From the NCBI RefSeq assembly GCF_040790665.1, contig NZ_CP160849.1, forward strand, positions 1,054,001-1,118,000: a stretch of DNA of 64,000 bases, read 5' to 3'. The stretch is from Sulfitobacter pontiacus. GTDB taxonomy: Bacteria > Pseudomonadota > Alphaproteobacteria > Rhodobacterales > Rhodobacteraceae. Below are positions 35,784-44,708 of this stretch, piece after piece. Numbering within the stretch: position 1 is the stretch's first letter; the number at the start of each line of letters is the position of its first letter. The notes under the pieces were generated by a model that saw only the letters and a list, made by a program, of their open reading frames with translations, did no database searches and was not told the origin of the DNA. The translations under genes and the position numbers were made by a program.

Positions 35784-36962
35784 ATGGTCGCACTCACACC
35801 TATCTCCCGCAAACCCGTCGGTTTCTATGTACCGGTTGTCGCCGCAGCAGGCGCCTTTGCCGGGCTCTTTGTCGGCACCGCCCAAGGCAGCGGACTGCTG
35901 GGCATCCTGATCGGAGCACTCTCCATGGGGGCGCTGGCCTTTGTGCTGACGCAGCTGATCAAGAACGAAACCATCGCCCGCTGGACCTCTGTCATTCTGC
36001 TGGCGGTGATCGGCTTTATTCTGGGCGGCGTGCCCATGCTGGTCCTAGGGGCCATCTTCGGCTGGTTCTTCGGCTGGTTCAGCTTCTGGCTTTACGAGGG
36101 ACGCTACCGCGCCAAGGTCGCGCCCTATCTGACCCCGGGTCAGGTGCTTTGGCACTTTGCCTTCCGCATCATTTGCGGCGCGATCCTTGTGTTCCTGATC
36201 ACACCGATCCTCGTGGTCATGCCACTTAGCTTCAACGCCGAGAACTTCTTTACCTTCACCCCTGAAATGCTGCGTTTCGATCCCGAAGGGTATTCGCTGC
36301 GCCACTACAAGGACTTTTTCAGCAGCTCCGCATGGCAAGGTGCCGTCTGGAACTCGATCAAGATCGCCCCGGCCGCGACCCTTCTGTCGGTCAGCTTCGG
36401 CACCCTCGCGGCGATTGGCCTGAGCCAGCAGCACGTGCCGTTCCGGCGCGCGATCATGGCCATCCTGATCTCGCCCATGATCGTCCCGCTGATCATCTCG
36501 GCGGCGGGCATGTACTTCTTCTACAGCCGCGTCGGCCTGCAGGGCACATATGTCGGCGTTGTCCTGGCGCACGCAGCCTTGGGCATCCCCTTCGTCATCA
36601 TCACCGTCACCGCGACACTGGTAGGCTTTGACCGGTCTCTCACCCGCGCGGCGGCGAATATGGGGGCCAATCCGGTCACAACCTTCTTCCGCGTGCAAAT
36701 GCCGTTGATCCTGCCGGGCGTGATCTCGGGCGGTTTGTTCGCCTTCATCACCTCGTTTGATGAAGTCGTCGTAGTGCTCTTTGTCGGCTCTGCCGGTCAG
36801 AAAACGCTCCCGTGGCAGATGTTCACCGGCCTGCGCGAACAGATCAGCCCCACGATCCTTGCCGTGGCGACGATCCTTGTGGTCATCTCGATCTGCCTGC
36901 TGACCGTGGTCGAACTGCTGCGCCGCCGCTCCGAACGGTTGCGCGGGATGTCCCCCGGCTAA
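35784..36962 (+). CDS. ABC permease (PotC-like) with extra N-terminal membrane segments
   Basis: 392 residues versus ~270 usual. The first ~115 residues add about three to four hydrophobic segments (VGFYVPVVAAAGAFAGLFVG, GLLGILIGALSMGALAFVLT, WTSVILLAVIGFILGGVPMLVLGAIFGWFFGWF). The normal permease starts near FAFRIICGAILVFLITPILVVMPLSF. The EAA-type loop is DRSLTRAAANMGANPVTTFFRVQMPLILPGVISG. It follows its partner by 4 bases. Both permeases of this system are enlarged, in contrast to those of the first importer. Confidence 0.9.
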   Translation: MVALTPISRKPVGFYVPVVAAAGAFAGLFVGTAQGSGLLGILIGALSMGALAFVLTQLIKNETIARWTSVILLAVIGFILGGVPMLVLGAIFGWFFGWFSFWLYEGRYRAKVAPYLTPGQVLWHFAFRIICGAILVFLITPILVVMPLSFNAENFFTFTPEMLRFDPEGYSLRHYKDFFSSSAWQGAVWNSIKIAPAATLLSVSFGTLAAIGLSQQHVPFRRAIMAILISPMIVPLIISAAGMYFFYSRVGLQGTYVGVVLAHAALGIPFVIITVTATLVGFDRSLTRAAANMGANPVTTFFRVQMPLILPGVISGGLFAFITSFDEVVVVLFVGSAGQKTLPWQMFTGLREQISPTILAVATILVVISICLLTVVELLRRRSERLRGMSPG

Positions 36963-36987
36963 GCCGCTTCCAAATGGTTTAAAATCC
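36963..36987 (+). repeat. 25-base repeat, copy 1
   Basis: Differs at a single base from 49033-49057 (core CCGCTTCCAAATGGTT followed by A/T-rich AAAATCC). Both copies begin right after a plus-strand stop codon. Possibly a 3' UTR element or small dispersed repeat. Confidence 0.6.
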
Positions 36988-36999
36988 TCGCCGAAGGCA

Positions 37000-37028
37000 C
37001 GCGCCGGACCCAAAGGTCCGGCGCGTTT
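37000..37028 (+). terminator. Rho-independent terminator of the second importer operon
   Basis: Eleven-base-pair GC stem (37000-37010 with 37015-37025), CAAA loop, followed by TTTCATTT. Ends the operon at 36962 and separates it from the converging transglycosylase gene. Confidence 0.8.
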
Positions 37029-37041
37029 CATTTACGCCAGA

Positions 37042-38301
37042 CTATTCCGCCGCGGCTCCGCGCAGCGTTTCCAACAATCGGGGGGAGGCATAGCCGTCGG
37101 GCACAAGCCCCTGCGACAATTGGAACTCGCGCACCGCATTGATGGTCAGCGGGCCGATTTTCGCGTCGATCTGGACCGTATCAAACCCCTGCGCCGTCAG
37201 CTGCGTCTGAAGCTCGATCCGTTCGTCATAGGTCAGCGCGCGGTCTTGCACCGGCCAGCTGACCTCGATCGGCCCGCCCCCGGCGATACGATCCGCCAGA
37301 TGCCCCACGCCGATCACATAGGCATCGGCCGAATTATAGCGTTCGATCACCGCGAAATTGGCATAGATCAGAAACGCTGCACCGTCTGCCCCACCGGGCA
37401 AAAGCAGGGACGCAGGACCGTGATCCCCCAGCGACCCTGTCACAGGGCGCACCCCAAGCGCACGCCATTCCGCTGCCGTTTTCAGGATATCGCGCCCCGC
37501 CAGAAGATAGTCGAACCCCTCGGGCAGCCGTACCTCGACGCCCCAAGGCTGCCCCTGGACCCATCCGAAGTGCTTGAGATACGCCGCGGTAGAGGCAAGC
37601 GCGTCACGTGGATCATCGCTCCAGATATCGCGTTTGCCATCGCCGGTGAAATCCTCGGCATATTGCTGGAAGGACGAGGGCATGAACTGCGTGTGCCCCA
37701 TTGCACCAGCCCAACTGCCCTGCATCCGCGCAGGCGTGGTATCGCCCGCCTGCAAGATCCGCAGCGCGTCCAGCAGTTCCCCTTCAAAAAAGGCCCGCCG
37801 CCGCCCCTCATAGGCCAATGTCGCGAGCGAGCTGAGCACCGGATCGCTGCCCCTGAAGGTGCCATAGGCGCTTTCGAGCCCCCAGATCGCGGTGACGATC
37901 TCTTTCTCGACGCCATAGCGCGTTTCGATCTGGGATAGTGCGTCGGCCTGCTCGGCCAGCGCCTTCTTCCCGTTGGTGACCCGTAGATCAGAGGTCGCGG
38001 TCTCCAGATAGGCCCAGATTGTTTTGGTGAATTCGGATTGGTTGCGGTCGCGGCGGATGACCTGCGGGTCATAGCGCACGGTCTGCATCACGCGGTCAAA
38101 GACCGCACCGTCGATCCCTGCGGCCAAGGCACGCGCACGAAAGGCTGTCACCCAGTCCTGCAACCCCGCCGCGTTGCCCGGCTTTTGCACCATGGCGGGT
38201 GGGCGCGCAGTACCCTCGGCCCCCGCAGCGATCACACCTGTGGCAGCCGTCACCGAGAGTGTCACCCCGCCAACCAATGCGCCAATTTTCAGCAGTTCCA
38301 T
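37042..38301 (-). CDS. MltB-type lytic murein transglycosylase
   Basis: 419 residues from ATG 38301 (MELLKIGALVGG), with a purine-rich site before it; GTG/ATG starts 24 bases upstream are possible. Signal peptide, then an SLT_2 domain: catalytic Glu in IWGLESAYGTFRG, with GAMGHTQFMPSSFQQYAEDFTGDGKRDIW. C-terminal peptidoglycan-binding domain (LQTQLTAQGFDTVQIDAKIGPLTINAVREFQLSQGL). It cleaves glycan strands to 1,6-anhydro ends in the periplasm. Not a clear lipoprotein. Confidence 0.92.
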   Translation of the reverse strand: MELLKIGALVGGVTLSVTAATGVIAAGAEGTARPPAMVQKPGNAAGLQDWVTAFRARALAAGIDGAVFDRVMQTVRYDPQVIRRDRNQSEFTKTIWAYLETATSDLRVTNGKKALAEQADALSQIETRYGVEKEIVTAIWGLESAYGTFRGSDPVLSSLATLAYEGRRRAFFEGELLDALRILQAGDTTPARMQGSWAGAMGHTQFMPSSFQQYAEDFTGDGKRDIWSDDPRDALASTAAYLKHFGWVQGQPWGVEVRLPEGFDYLLAGRDILKTAAEWRALGVRPVTGSLGDHGPASLLLPGGADGAAFLIYANFAVIERYNSADAYVIGVGHLADRIAGGGPIEVSWPVQDRALTYDERIELQTQLTAQGFDTVQIDAKIGPLTINAVREFQLSQGLVPDGYASPRLLETLRGAAAE

Positions 38302-38423
38302 TCCCACGCCCTTCCCCAGCATCACGCTACAAGCCTAGCGTCAAACGCCGCGCCCAGAAAGGCGGAGTTGCCCGCTGTGCGTGTTACTGCCTGCCTGTTC
38401 CTGCCTCGTGTACCGCTCCGGGG

Positions 38424-40703
38424 TTAGCGTCGTGTGCGTTTGACCTTGCGTTTCACCTTATCCGCCTTGCGCTTGGCTTTGACACCTTTGCGCTTGGGGT
38501 TGGTGCGGCCCGCAGGCCCACCGCGCCCGCGCCGCGCCCCTTGGCCGCCCTTGGGCAGGGCGTCACCCTCAAGCGTCAGCAGCTCCAGCGCGATGCCCCC
38601 GGTGACCGGGACCGCCTCTGACAGGCGCACGGTGACACGCTGCCCGACAGAGATGATCATGCCCGTATCCGACCCCATCAGCGTGCCGGCCTCTTGGTCG
38701 AAATGGAAATACTCGCGCCCCAGCGACCGCATGGGTAGCAGCCCGTCTGCCCCGGTTTCGTCCAGCTTCACAAAGGCCCCAAATCGCGCCACGCCGCTGA
38801 TCCGGCCCGAGAATTCATTGCCCACACGTTCCGACAGATAGGACGCGAGATAGCGATCGGTGGTGTCGCGCTCTGCCATCATCGACCGGCGTTCCGTGTC
38901 CGAGATATGCGCGCCGGTCTGTTCGATATCCTCGATATCATGCTGGCTTAGCCCGTCACTGCCCCAGCCATGGGCAGTGATCAACGCGCGGTGCACGATC
39001 AAATCCGCGTAGCGCCGGATCGGAGAGGTGAAATGCGCGTAGGACCGCAGCGCCAGACCAAAGTGCCCGATATGCGCAGGCCCGTAATAGGCTTGCGTCA
39101 TCGACCGCAGGGTCGACAGGTTGATCAGCTCTGCATCATCCGTGCCCGCCGCATCGTTCAGCAGCTTGTTCAGATGGCGCGTATGCAGCACCTGTCCCTT
39201 GGCCAGCGTATAGCCCGCCGCCTGCGCGGTTTCGCGCAAGGCGTCCAGCTTGGCGGGAGAGGGTTCTTCGTGGATGCGATAAAGCAGCGGCGTTTTCTTG
39301 GACAGCAGTGTTTCGGCGGCGGCGACATTGGCCAGCACCATGAACTCTTCGATCAAGCGGTGCGCATCCAGCCGGTCCTTGAAGTTCACCGACTTCACGG
39401 TGCCGTCCTTGTCCAGCTCGATCCGCCGCTCGGGCAGGTCAAGGTCCAGCGGCTGACGCTCGGCGCGGGCAGCTTTCAAGGCGGCATAGGCGGCGTAGAT
39501 CGGTTTTAGCACAGGATCCAGCAACGGGCCGGTGCGGTCATTGGGGGCACCGTCAATCGCGTCCTGCACCTCTTCGTAGTGCAGCGAGGCGGGAGAGCGC
39601 ATCAGCCCGCGATGGAAGCTATGGCCGATCTTGTTGCCCGCCGCATCCAGCACCATGCGCACCGCGATACAGGCCCGCGGCACGCCTTCGTGCAACGAAC
39701 ACAGATCCCCCGACAGACGGTCGGGCAGCATCGGCACCACACGGTCGGGGAAATAGGTGGAATTGCCCCGTTTGCGCGCCTCGCGGTCCAGCGCAGAGCC
39801 GGGGGTGACATAGGCGGCCACATCGGCAATCGCGACCCAGACGACATGGCCACCCTCGTTCTTGGGGTCTTCGTCAGCATGGGCATAGCATGCGTCATCA
39901 TGGTCCCGCGCGTCCGACGGGTCGATGGTGATCAGGGGCAAATCGCGCAGATCCTCGCGCCCTTTCAGGCCCACGGGTTTTGCGGCATCGGCCAGCGCCA
40001 TCACGTCGTCAGGAAAGTCGTCGGGGATACCATGTTGATGGATCGCGATCAGGGACACGGCCTTGGGCGCCGACGGGTCCCCCAGCCGTTCAATGATACG
40101 CGCCCGTGGCGATCCCATGCGCGCCTTTGGTCCGGCCTGCTCCGCCTCGACCAGCTCGCCATCCTTGGCCCCGTGGGTCGCGTCTTTGGGCACCCACCAT
40201 TCCTTGTCGGACCCTTTGTCGATGGGCACAATGCGCCCGCCCTCTGTGGTCTTGCGGAAGATGCCCAAGACCCGCTGCGGGTTCGCGCCAATGCGGCGGA
40301 TCAGCCGCGCCTCGTAGTGGTGGTCTTGCGCCTGTACCAGCGTCAACCGCGCCAGAATGCGGTCACCCGCCCCCAAGGCGGGGTCAGAGGCACGGGGGAT
40401 CACCAGCACCACGGGCTCCACGCCTTCGCCCTGCCACTCCATCGGTTTGGCAAACAGATCGCCATCCTTGTCCGGCCCCGTGACCTGCAACACAGACACC
40501 GGCGGCAAGCGGTCAGGGTCCTGATAGCTGCGCTTGCGCTTTTCCAGATGGCCTTCGGCCTCCAGCTCTTTCAGCACGCGTTTCAGGTCGATCCGGGCCG
40601 CCCCCCTGATGCCGAACGCCTTGGCGATGTCACGCTTGGCGGTCAGAGTGGGGTTTTCGGCGATCCATTCAAGGATCTCGGGCTTTGAAGGTATTTTGCT
40701 CAT
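38424..40703 (-). CDS. rnr: Ribonuclease R
   Basis: 759 residues. N-terminal winged helix (MSKIPSKPEILEWIAENPTLTAKRDIAKAFGI), cold-shock domains, an RNB catalytic domain with the four-Asp site in ITIDPSDARDHDDACYA, FTSPIRRYADLIVHRALI, an S1 domain (FSGRISGVARFGAFVKLDETGADGLLP) and a Lys/Arg-rich tail. A processive 3'-5' exonuclease for structured RNA, involved in rRNA quality control and non-stop mRNA decay. Last of the tightly spaced series dapE-GNAT-DUF2064-rnr. Confidence 0.96.
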   Translation of the reverse strand: MSKIPSKPEILEWIAENPTLTAKRDIAKAFGIRGAARIDLKRVLKELEAEGHLEKRKRSYQDPDRLPPVSVLQVTGPDKDGDLFAKPMEWQGEGVEPVVLVIPRASDPALGAGDRILARLTLVQAQDHHYEARLIRRIGANPQRVLGIFRKTTEGGRIVPIDKGSDKEWWVPKDATHGAKDGELVEAEQAGPKARMGSPRARIIERLGDPSAPKAVSLIAIHQHGIPDDFPDDVMALADAAKPVGLKGREDLRDLPLITIDPSDARDHDDACYAHADEDPKNEGGHVVWVAIADVAAYVTPGSALDREARKRGNSTYFPDRVVPMLPDRLSGDLCSLHEGVPRACIAVRMVLDAAGNKIGHSFHRGLMRSPASLHYEEVQDAIDGAPNDRTGPLLDPVLKPIYAAYAALKAARAERQPLDLDLPERRIELDKDGTVKSVNFKDRLDAHRLIEEFMVLANVAAAETLLSKKTPLLYRIHEEPSPAKLDALRETAQAAGYTLAKGQVLHTRHLNKLLNDAAGTDDAELINLSTLRSMTQAYYGPAHIGHFGLALRSYAHFTSPIRRYADLIVHRALITAHGWGSDGLSQHDIEDIEQTGAHISDTERRSMMAERDTTDRYLASYLSERVGNEFSGRISGVARFGAFVKLDETGADGLLPMRSLGREYFHFDQEAGTLMGSDTGMIISVGQRVTVRLSEAVPVTGGIALELLTLEGDALPKGGQGARRGRGGPAGRTNPKRKGVKAKRKADKVKRKVKRTRR

Positions 40704-40706
40704 GCT

Positions 40707-41309
40707 TCACGAGGTAGCACGCGCACCCCGCTTCGTCATGGGCAAATCGTCGATTGTATCCACGTCCCGCAATGTGGCGACCTGTGCGATGCGGTGATCG
40801 GGCAGCGTGGCGACGGTATCGGCCAGCGCATGCTCCGTGGACCAGCGGACGTTTTCAAACAGGCGCGGCGGCACGGGGCGGGCGCGTTTCAGCCCGACCA
40901 GCCAATAGCCCCCGTCCGGTGCAGGCCCGAACACCGCGTCATGAGACCCGAGCGCGCGAAACGCATCAGCCACCCGCGCCGCGGTCACGCCCGGAATATC
41001 CGCCCCGATGACACAGACCGGCCCCGCGGGCGCGGCACGCAGCATACGACCCATACGATCCCCCAGATCGCCGCGCCCCTGCGGCCAGCGGGGCAGATGC
41101 GCGGGCCAAACGCGGCTGGACAGCCCTGCACGATCCGGTGCGACAGCCAGCACCACCTGCCAGCGCGGATCTTGCACACGGCGGATCAAAGCGCGGGTCT
41201 GATGCCGGAACCACCACGCGGCAGCGGTCATGCCCAGATCACGGCCAAGCCGCGTCTTGACCCGCCCCGGCAGCGGCTCTTTCACCATGATAACCAGCGT
41301 GCGGTTCAA
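40707..41309 (-). CDS. DUF2064 / TIGR04282-type glycosyltransferase
   Basis: 200 residues, nucleotide-diphospho-sugar transferase fold. N-terminal KEPLPGRVKTRLGRDLG and later GADIPGVTAARVADAFRALGSHDAVFGPAPDGGYWLVGL are the family marks. The family name 'arsenosugar biosynthesis glycosyltransferase' comes from one context; no arsenic genes are here and the substrate is unknown. It overlaps the GNAT gene by 4 bases and stops 3 bases before rnr. Confidence 0.87.
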   Translation of the reverse strand: MNRTLVIMVKEPLPGRVKTRLGRDLGMTAAAWWFRHQTRALIRRVQDPRWQVVLAVAPDRAGLSSRVWPAHLPRWPQGRGDLGDRMGRMLRAAPAGPVCVIGADIPGVTAARVADAFRALGSHDAVFGPAPDGGYWLVGLKRARPVPPRLFENVRWSTEHALADTVATLPDHRIAQVATLRDVDTIDDLPMTKRGARATS

Positions 41310-41728
41310 AGCGACAGCACCATCTCGCGATGATCAATGCCGGCGTCGTCAAAGACCGGCCCCTGCGCCACGAACCCCAGCTTTTCGTAGAACCCCAAAG
41401 CATGCAGCTGCGCGCCGAGCTTCACGAAGCGCACGGCAGGATCCTTGCGCGCCTCGTCTACCGCCGCGCGGATCAGCGCCGCGCCAAGCCCCGTACCGCG
41501 GTGGGACTTGATCACACATACGCGCCCGATCTTGGCCGTATCACCCTTGATATGCATCCGCGCAGAGCCGATCGGCAGCTCTTCCTCGGTGGCAAGGAAA
41601 TGCGTGGCGTCGTCATCGCGGTCGTCCATTTCATCGGCTTCCGACACGTTCTGCTCTTCGATAAAGACGATGCGGCGCAGCAGGTGACAGCTGGCGAGGT
41701 CTTCGGTCACGGCGATATGGGCGGTCAT
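41306..41728 (-). CDS. GNAT family N-acetyltransferase
   Basis: 140 residues, single GNAT domain. The acetyl-CoA loop is visible as [23 protein letters not shown] (the R/Q-x-x-G-x-G/A motif), with [37 protein letters not shown] at the end, as in ElaA-like proteins. Acceptor unknown. It overlaps dapE by 4 bases and the DUF2064 gene by 4, so all are cotranslated. Confidence 0.9.
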   Translation of the reverse strand: MTAHIAVTEDLASCHLLRRIVFIEEQNVSEADEMDDRDDDATHFLATEEELPIGSARMHIKGDTAKIGRVCVIKSHRGTGLGAALIRAAVDEARKDPAVRFVKLGAQLHALGFYEKLGFVAQGPVFDDAGIDHREMVLSL

Positions 41729-42870
41729 GCGAAATAGTCCTTCAGGATGCGGGTATAGATGGATTTGAGCTGGTGGATCTGCGCCACCTCGACGTTTTCG
41801 TCGACCTCGTGCATGGACTGACCAACCAGCCCGAATTCAACCACAGGGCAGTGGTGCTTCATGAACCGCGCATCCGACGTCCCGCCAGAGGTGGACAGTT
41901 CAGGTGTCACCCCCGTCTCTGCCTGCACCGCTTTGGACACCAGATCAGACAGCTCACCCGGTGGCGTGATAAAGCTCTCGCCTGAAATCTTGACCTTGAG
42001 CTCGACCTGCACGCCGAAACTGTCGCGGATCGCGGCGGCCTGTTCCTCCAGCCAAGTGGTCAGGCTAGCGCCCGAATGCTTGTCGTTAAAACGGATGTTC
42101 ACCGTCGCGCGGGTTTCAGCCGGGATCACGTTGGTCGCGGGGTTGCCGGTATCGACGGTGACAATCGCCAGCGTGGAGGGATCGAAATGGTCGGTCCCTT
42201 CGTCCATCTGATGCGAGGCAAGCTGATCCATCAGCCGCATCATCGCAGGCATCGGATTATTGGCGCGGTGAGGATAGGCCGCATGGCCCTGTTTGCCGAT
42301 CACGCGAAAATGCGCGTTCAGCGACCCGCGCCGCCCGATCTTGATCATCTCACCCATTTTGTTCGGACATGTCGGCTCCCCTACCAGACAAACATCCATC
42401 CGTTCGCCCGCCTCTTGCATGTAATCCAGCAAGGCGCGGGTGCCGTCGATGCCTTCGGCTTCCTCGTCGCCGGTGATTGCCAGCACGATGGACCCATCCG
42501 GGGGCGTGTCGCGGACAAAGTCGATGGCCGCGGCGGTAAAGGCAGCCACACCGGATTTCATATCGGTGGTGCCGCGCCCGTACATGATGCCGTCTTTGAC
42601 CTCTGCGCCAAAGGGCGGCATCGTCCAATCGGCCTCGTTCCCGATGGGCACGACATCGGTGTGACCGTTAAAGCCGAAGCTGCGTGTGTTACCCTTGTTG
42701 CCCCAACGCGCAAAGAGGTTCTTGATCCCGCCACGGTCCGCCCAGGCACAGTCAAACCCCGCCTCGGTCAGCAGATCGAACAGCACCTCTTGCGCGCCCC
42801 CGTCTGCGGGGGTGACCGACGGGCAACGCACCAGTTTGGCGGTCAGGTCTACGGGATCTATGGCGGACAT
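41725..42870 (-). CDS. dapE: Succinyl-diaminopimelate desuccinylase
   Basis: 381 residues, M20 metallopeptidase family. Metal and catalytic residues are in [37 protein letters not shown] and the late [11 protein letters not shown]. It removes succinate from N-succinyl-LL-diaminopimelate in the lysine/meso-DAP pathway. dapD, two steps earlier, lies 0.9 kb upstream on the same strand. First gene of the dapE-GNAT-DUF2064-rnr unit. Confidence 0.95.
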   Translation of the reverse strand: MSAIDPVDLTAKLVRCPSVTPADGGAQEVLFDLLTEAGFDCAWADRGGIKNLFARWGNKGNTRSFGFNGHTDVVPIGNEADWTMPPFGAEVKDGIMYGRGTTDMKSGVAAFTAAAIDFVRDTPPDGSIVLAITGDEEAEGIDGTRALLDYMQEAGERMDVCLVGEPTCPNKMGEMIKIGRRGSLNAHFRVIGKQGHAAYPHRANNPMPAMMRLMDQLASHQMDEGTDHFDPSTLAIVTVDTGNPATNVIPAETRATVNIRFNDKHSGASLTTWLEEQAAAIRDSFGVQVELKVKISGESFITPPGELSDLVSKAVQAETGVTPELSTSGGTSDARFMKHHCPVVEFGLVGQSMHEVDENVEVAQIHQLKSIYTRILKDYFA

Positions 42871-43009
42871 GTCAGGGCTCCTTCGGCGTGTGTCGCGGTG
42901 TTGCCCTACATTTGTGGGGAAAATTCACCAAAGCCAAGGGGCAGCGCGGAAATACACAAAGCGGTGAGCCACATAGCCCACGCCAGCGCTGCAAAGTCGC
43001 GCAGGAACC

Positions 43010-43348
43010 TTAGTCGAAGAAAGGCGTCATCTGCGCAATAATGACAGAGTTTTCATCCAGCGCCCGCGCCATCAAGGCCCGTTCGTCTTCGTCAATCTCG
43101 TGGCCTTCGGCCTCGCGGTCGGCAATCGTGCCGTATCCGGTCACGTCCAGCGGGTTGGTATCAGCCTGTTTCAGGATGGCGACCGTCTCGCGCACGGCTT
43201 CCGCTTCGTCGATACCAGAGGCAAAGCACATCAGCGCAGCGCCCGTCGCCTTGTCCGGCAGGCCGTCGCCCTCTTTGCGGCCAATCTCGACCAGCAGCGT
43301 ATAGACCTGCTGGCGTGACGGTTTCTTGGGTTTCTTCTGGTCAGACAT
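43010..43348 (-). CDS. Conserved-looking small hypothetical protein
   Basis: 112 residues from ATG 43348 (MSDQKKPKKPSRQQVYTLLVEIGRKEGDGLPDK). Soluble, mostly helical, with a lysine-rich start and an acidic second half (DREAEGHEIDEDERALMARAL). Family not recognised. The start is peculiar: the ATG abuts the T-run of a terminator hairpin and no Shine-Dalgarno is present; a GTG at 43360 lies inside the hairpin. It ends ~140 bases before dapE begins. Confidence 0.75.
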   Translation of the reverse strand: MSDQKKPKKPSRQQVYTLLVEIGRKEGDGLPDKATGAALMCFASGIDEAEAVRETVAILKQADTNPLDVTGYGTIADREAEGHEIDEDERALMARALDENSVIIAQMTPFFD

Positions 43349-43381
43349 AAAAAGGGCCACCGCATTAAGATGCGGCAGCCC
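43349..43381 (-). terminator. Terminator after glsB, abutting the next start codon
   Basis: On the minus strand, a 12-bp stem (43370-43381 with 43354-43365, two G-T wobbles), 4-base loop, then TTTTT, after which the ATG of the hypothetical gene begins with no gap. It ends the GlsB-type gene and would block or mask the following one. Confidence 0.7.
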
Positions 43382-43409
43382 TATCGTGTTCTGTGTCGTC
43401 TGAAAAGGG

Positions 43410-43664
43410 TCAGCTACGTCCGCGTACCAAACGTGTGACCCAAATCAACAGGCAGGCCCCGATGACGCCGACGACCAGCTGACCAATCCAGCCACCCAAG
43501 GTCGCACCGACGATTGTCATCAGCAGGAAGTTGGCAACGATCGCGCCAATGATCCCCAGAATAATGTTCATGATCAGCCCCATATCGGACTTCATGATCT
43601 TTTCCGCGATCCAACCGGCCAGACCACCGACGATTATTGCTGCGAACCAACCCAGACCTGTCAT
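43410..43664 (-). CDS. GlsB/YeaQ/YmgE family stress membrane protein
   Basis: 84 residues, three glycine-rich membrane helices: WFAAIIVGGLAGWIAEKIMKSDMGLIMNIILGIIGAIVANFLL, then GGWIGQLVVGVIGACLLIWVTRL. This is the transglycosylase-associated (GlsB/YeaQ) family, commonly induced in general stress. Upstream, GGAAC on the minus strand (43719-43724 region) followed 17 bases later by AGTT recalls the alphaproteobacterial general-stress promoter pattern, but the match is partial. Confidence 0.9.
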   Translation of the reverse strand: MTGLGWFAAIIVGGLAGWIAEKIMKSDMGLIMNIILGIIGAIVANFLLMTIVGATLGGWIGQLVVGVIGACLLIWVTRLVRGRS

Positions 43665-43695
43665 TTCAAATTCTCCATAAATCTTGTTTCATAGA

Positions 43696-43715
43696 GTGAA
43701 CTCACAGGTCTGTGA
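43696..43715. promoter_or_regulatory. Overlapping palindromes in the glsB promoter region
   Basis: GTGAACTCAC (43696-43705) and TCACAGGTCTGTGA (43702-43715) are both perfect inverted repeats sharing TCAC. They lie 32-51 bases before the GlsB-type start, right after dapD's stop, where an operator or promoter spacer would be. Confidence 0.35.
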
Positions 43716-43725
43716 AAAGGTTCCC

Positions 43726-44553
43726 TTAGTCGCGCAGCAGCTCGTTGATCGAGGTTTTGGAGCGGGTCTTTTCGTCGACGCGCTTCACGATCACGGCGCA
43801 ATAAAGGTGCACACCGTTCTTCGACGGCATGGACCCCGCCACAACGACCGACCCCGCGGGCACTTCGCCATAGAAGACTTCGCCGGATTCACGGTCGAGG
43901 ATTTTGGTCGACTGGCCGATGTAGACCCCCATCCCCAGAACGGAGCCTTCGCGGACGATACAGCCTTCGACCACCTCGGAACGCGCACCGATAAAGCAGT
44001 TGTCTTCGATGATTGTCGGGCCGGCCTGCATGGGCTCGAGCACGCCACCGATGCCAACGCCACCCGACAGGTGGACGTTCTTGCCGATCTGCGCACAGGA
44101 CCCGACGGTCGCCCATGTGTCAACCATTGTGCCGCTGTCGACATAGGCACCAATGTTCACAAAGGACGGCATCAGCACGACGCCCGGCGCGATATAGGCC
44201 GATTTGCGCACGACACAGTTGGGCACGGCGCGAAAGCCCGCCTCTTTCCAGTCGGCATCGTTCCAGCCTTTGAACTTGCTATCGACCTTGTCCCACCAGC
44301 CGCTGCCCTGCGGGCCGCCGTCGTGCTGTTCCATATCCTTGATGCGGAAGCCCAGCAGGACCGCTTTCTTGGCCCATTGGTTCACATGCCAGTCGCCGTT
44401 CTCCATCTTTTCGGCAACGCGCAGCTTGCCGCTGTCCAGCGCGGCCAGCGTGTCTTCGATCGCGTCACGTGTTTCGCCGGTGGTGGCCGATGTGATCGTG
44501 TCACGGGCATCCCAAGCGGCTTCGATGGCAGTTTCAAGTTGGGCGTTCGACAT
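43726..44553 (-). CDS. dapD: Tetrahydrodipicolinate N-succinyltransferase
   Basis: 275 residues, left-handed beta-helix acyltransferase with hexapeptide-like repeats ([53 protein letters not shown]). It transfers succinate from succinyl-CoA to tetrahydrodipicolinate, which commits the DAP pathway to the succinylase branch that DapE completes. GGAG precedes the ATG. Divergent from the LOG-like gene. Confidence 0.96.
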   Translation of the reverse strand: MSNAQLETAIEAAWDARDTITSATTGETRDAIEDTLAALDSGKLRVAEKMENGDWHVNQWAKKAVLLGFRIKDMEQHDGGPQGSGWWDKVDSKFKGWNDADWKEAGFRAVPNCVVRKSAYIAPGVVLMPSFVNIGAYVDSGTMVDTWATVGSCAQIGKNVHLSGGVGIGGVLEPMQAGPTIIEDNCFIGARSEVVEGCIVREGSVLGMGVYIGQSTKILDRESGEVFYGEVPAGSVVVAGSMPSKNGVHLYCAVIVKRVDEKTRSKTSINELLRD

Positions 44554-44708
44554 GGGTGTAGCTCCGGCGAATGAGGGTCAAATGTTGCGACTGGCTATAC
44601 AGTCGTCAGGCCCGTCGTGCAATGACGTCGGATGGCGTGGTCATTTGCGCCAAAGGCGGGCATGTTGCGATAAAGGGCGCAAACCGCTCGGATAGACCGG
44701 AGAGTATG

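Noticed and set aside
36045-37031. 328-residue minus-strand open frame
   Set aside because: Antisense shadow of the second permease and its terminator; composition is low-complexity Arg/Asp/Gly.
39579-40688. 369-residue plus-strand open frame
   Set aside because: Antisense to rnr; high-GC shadow with no motif.
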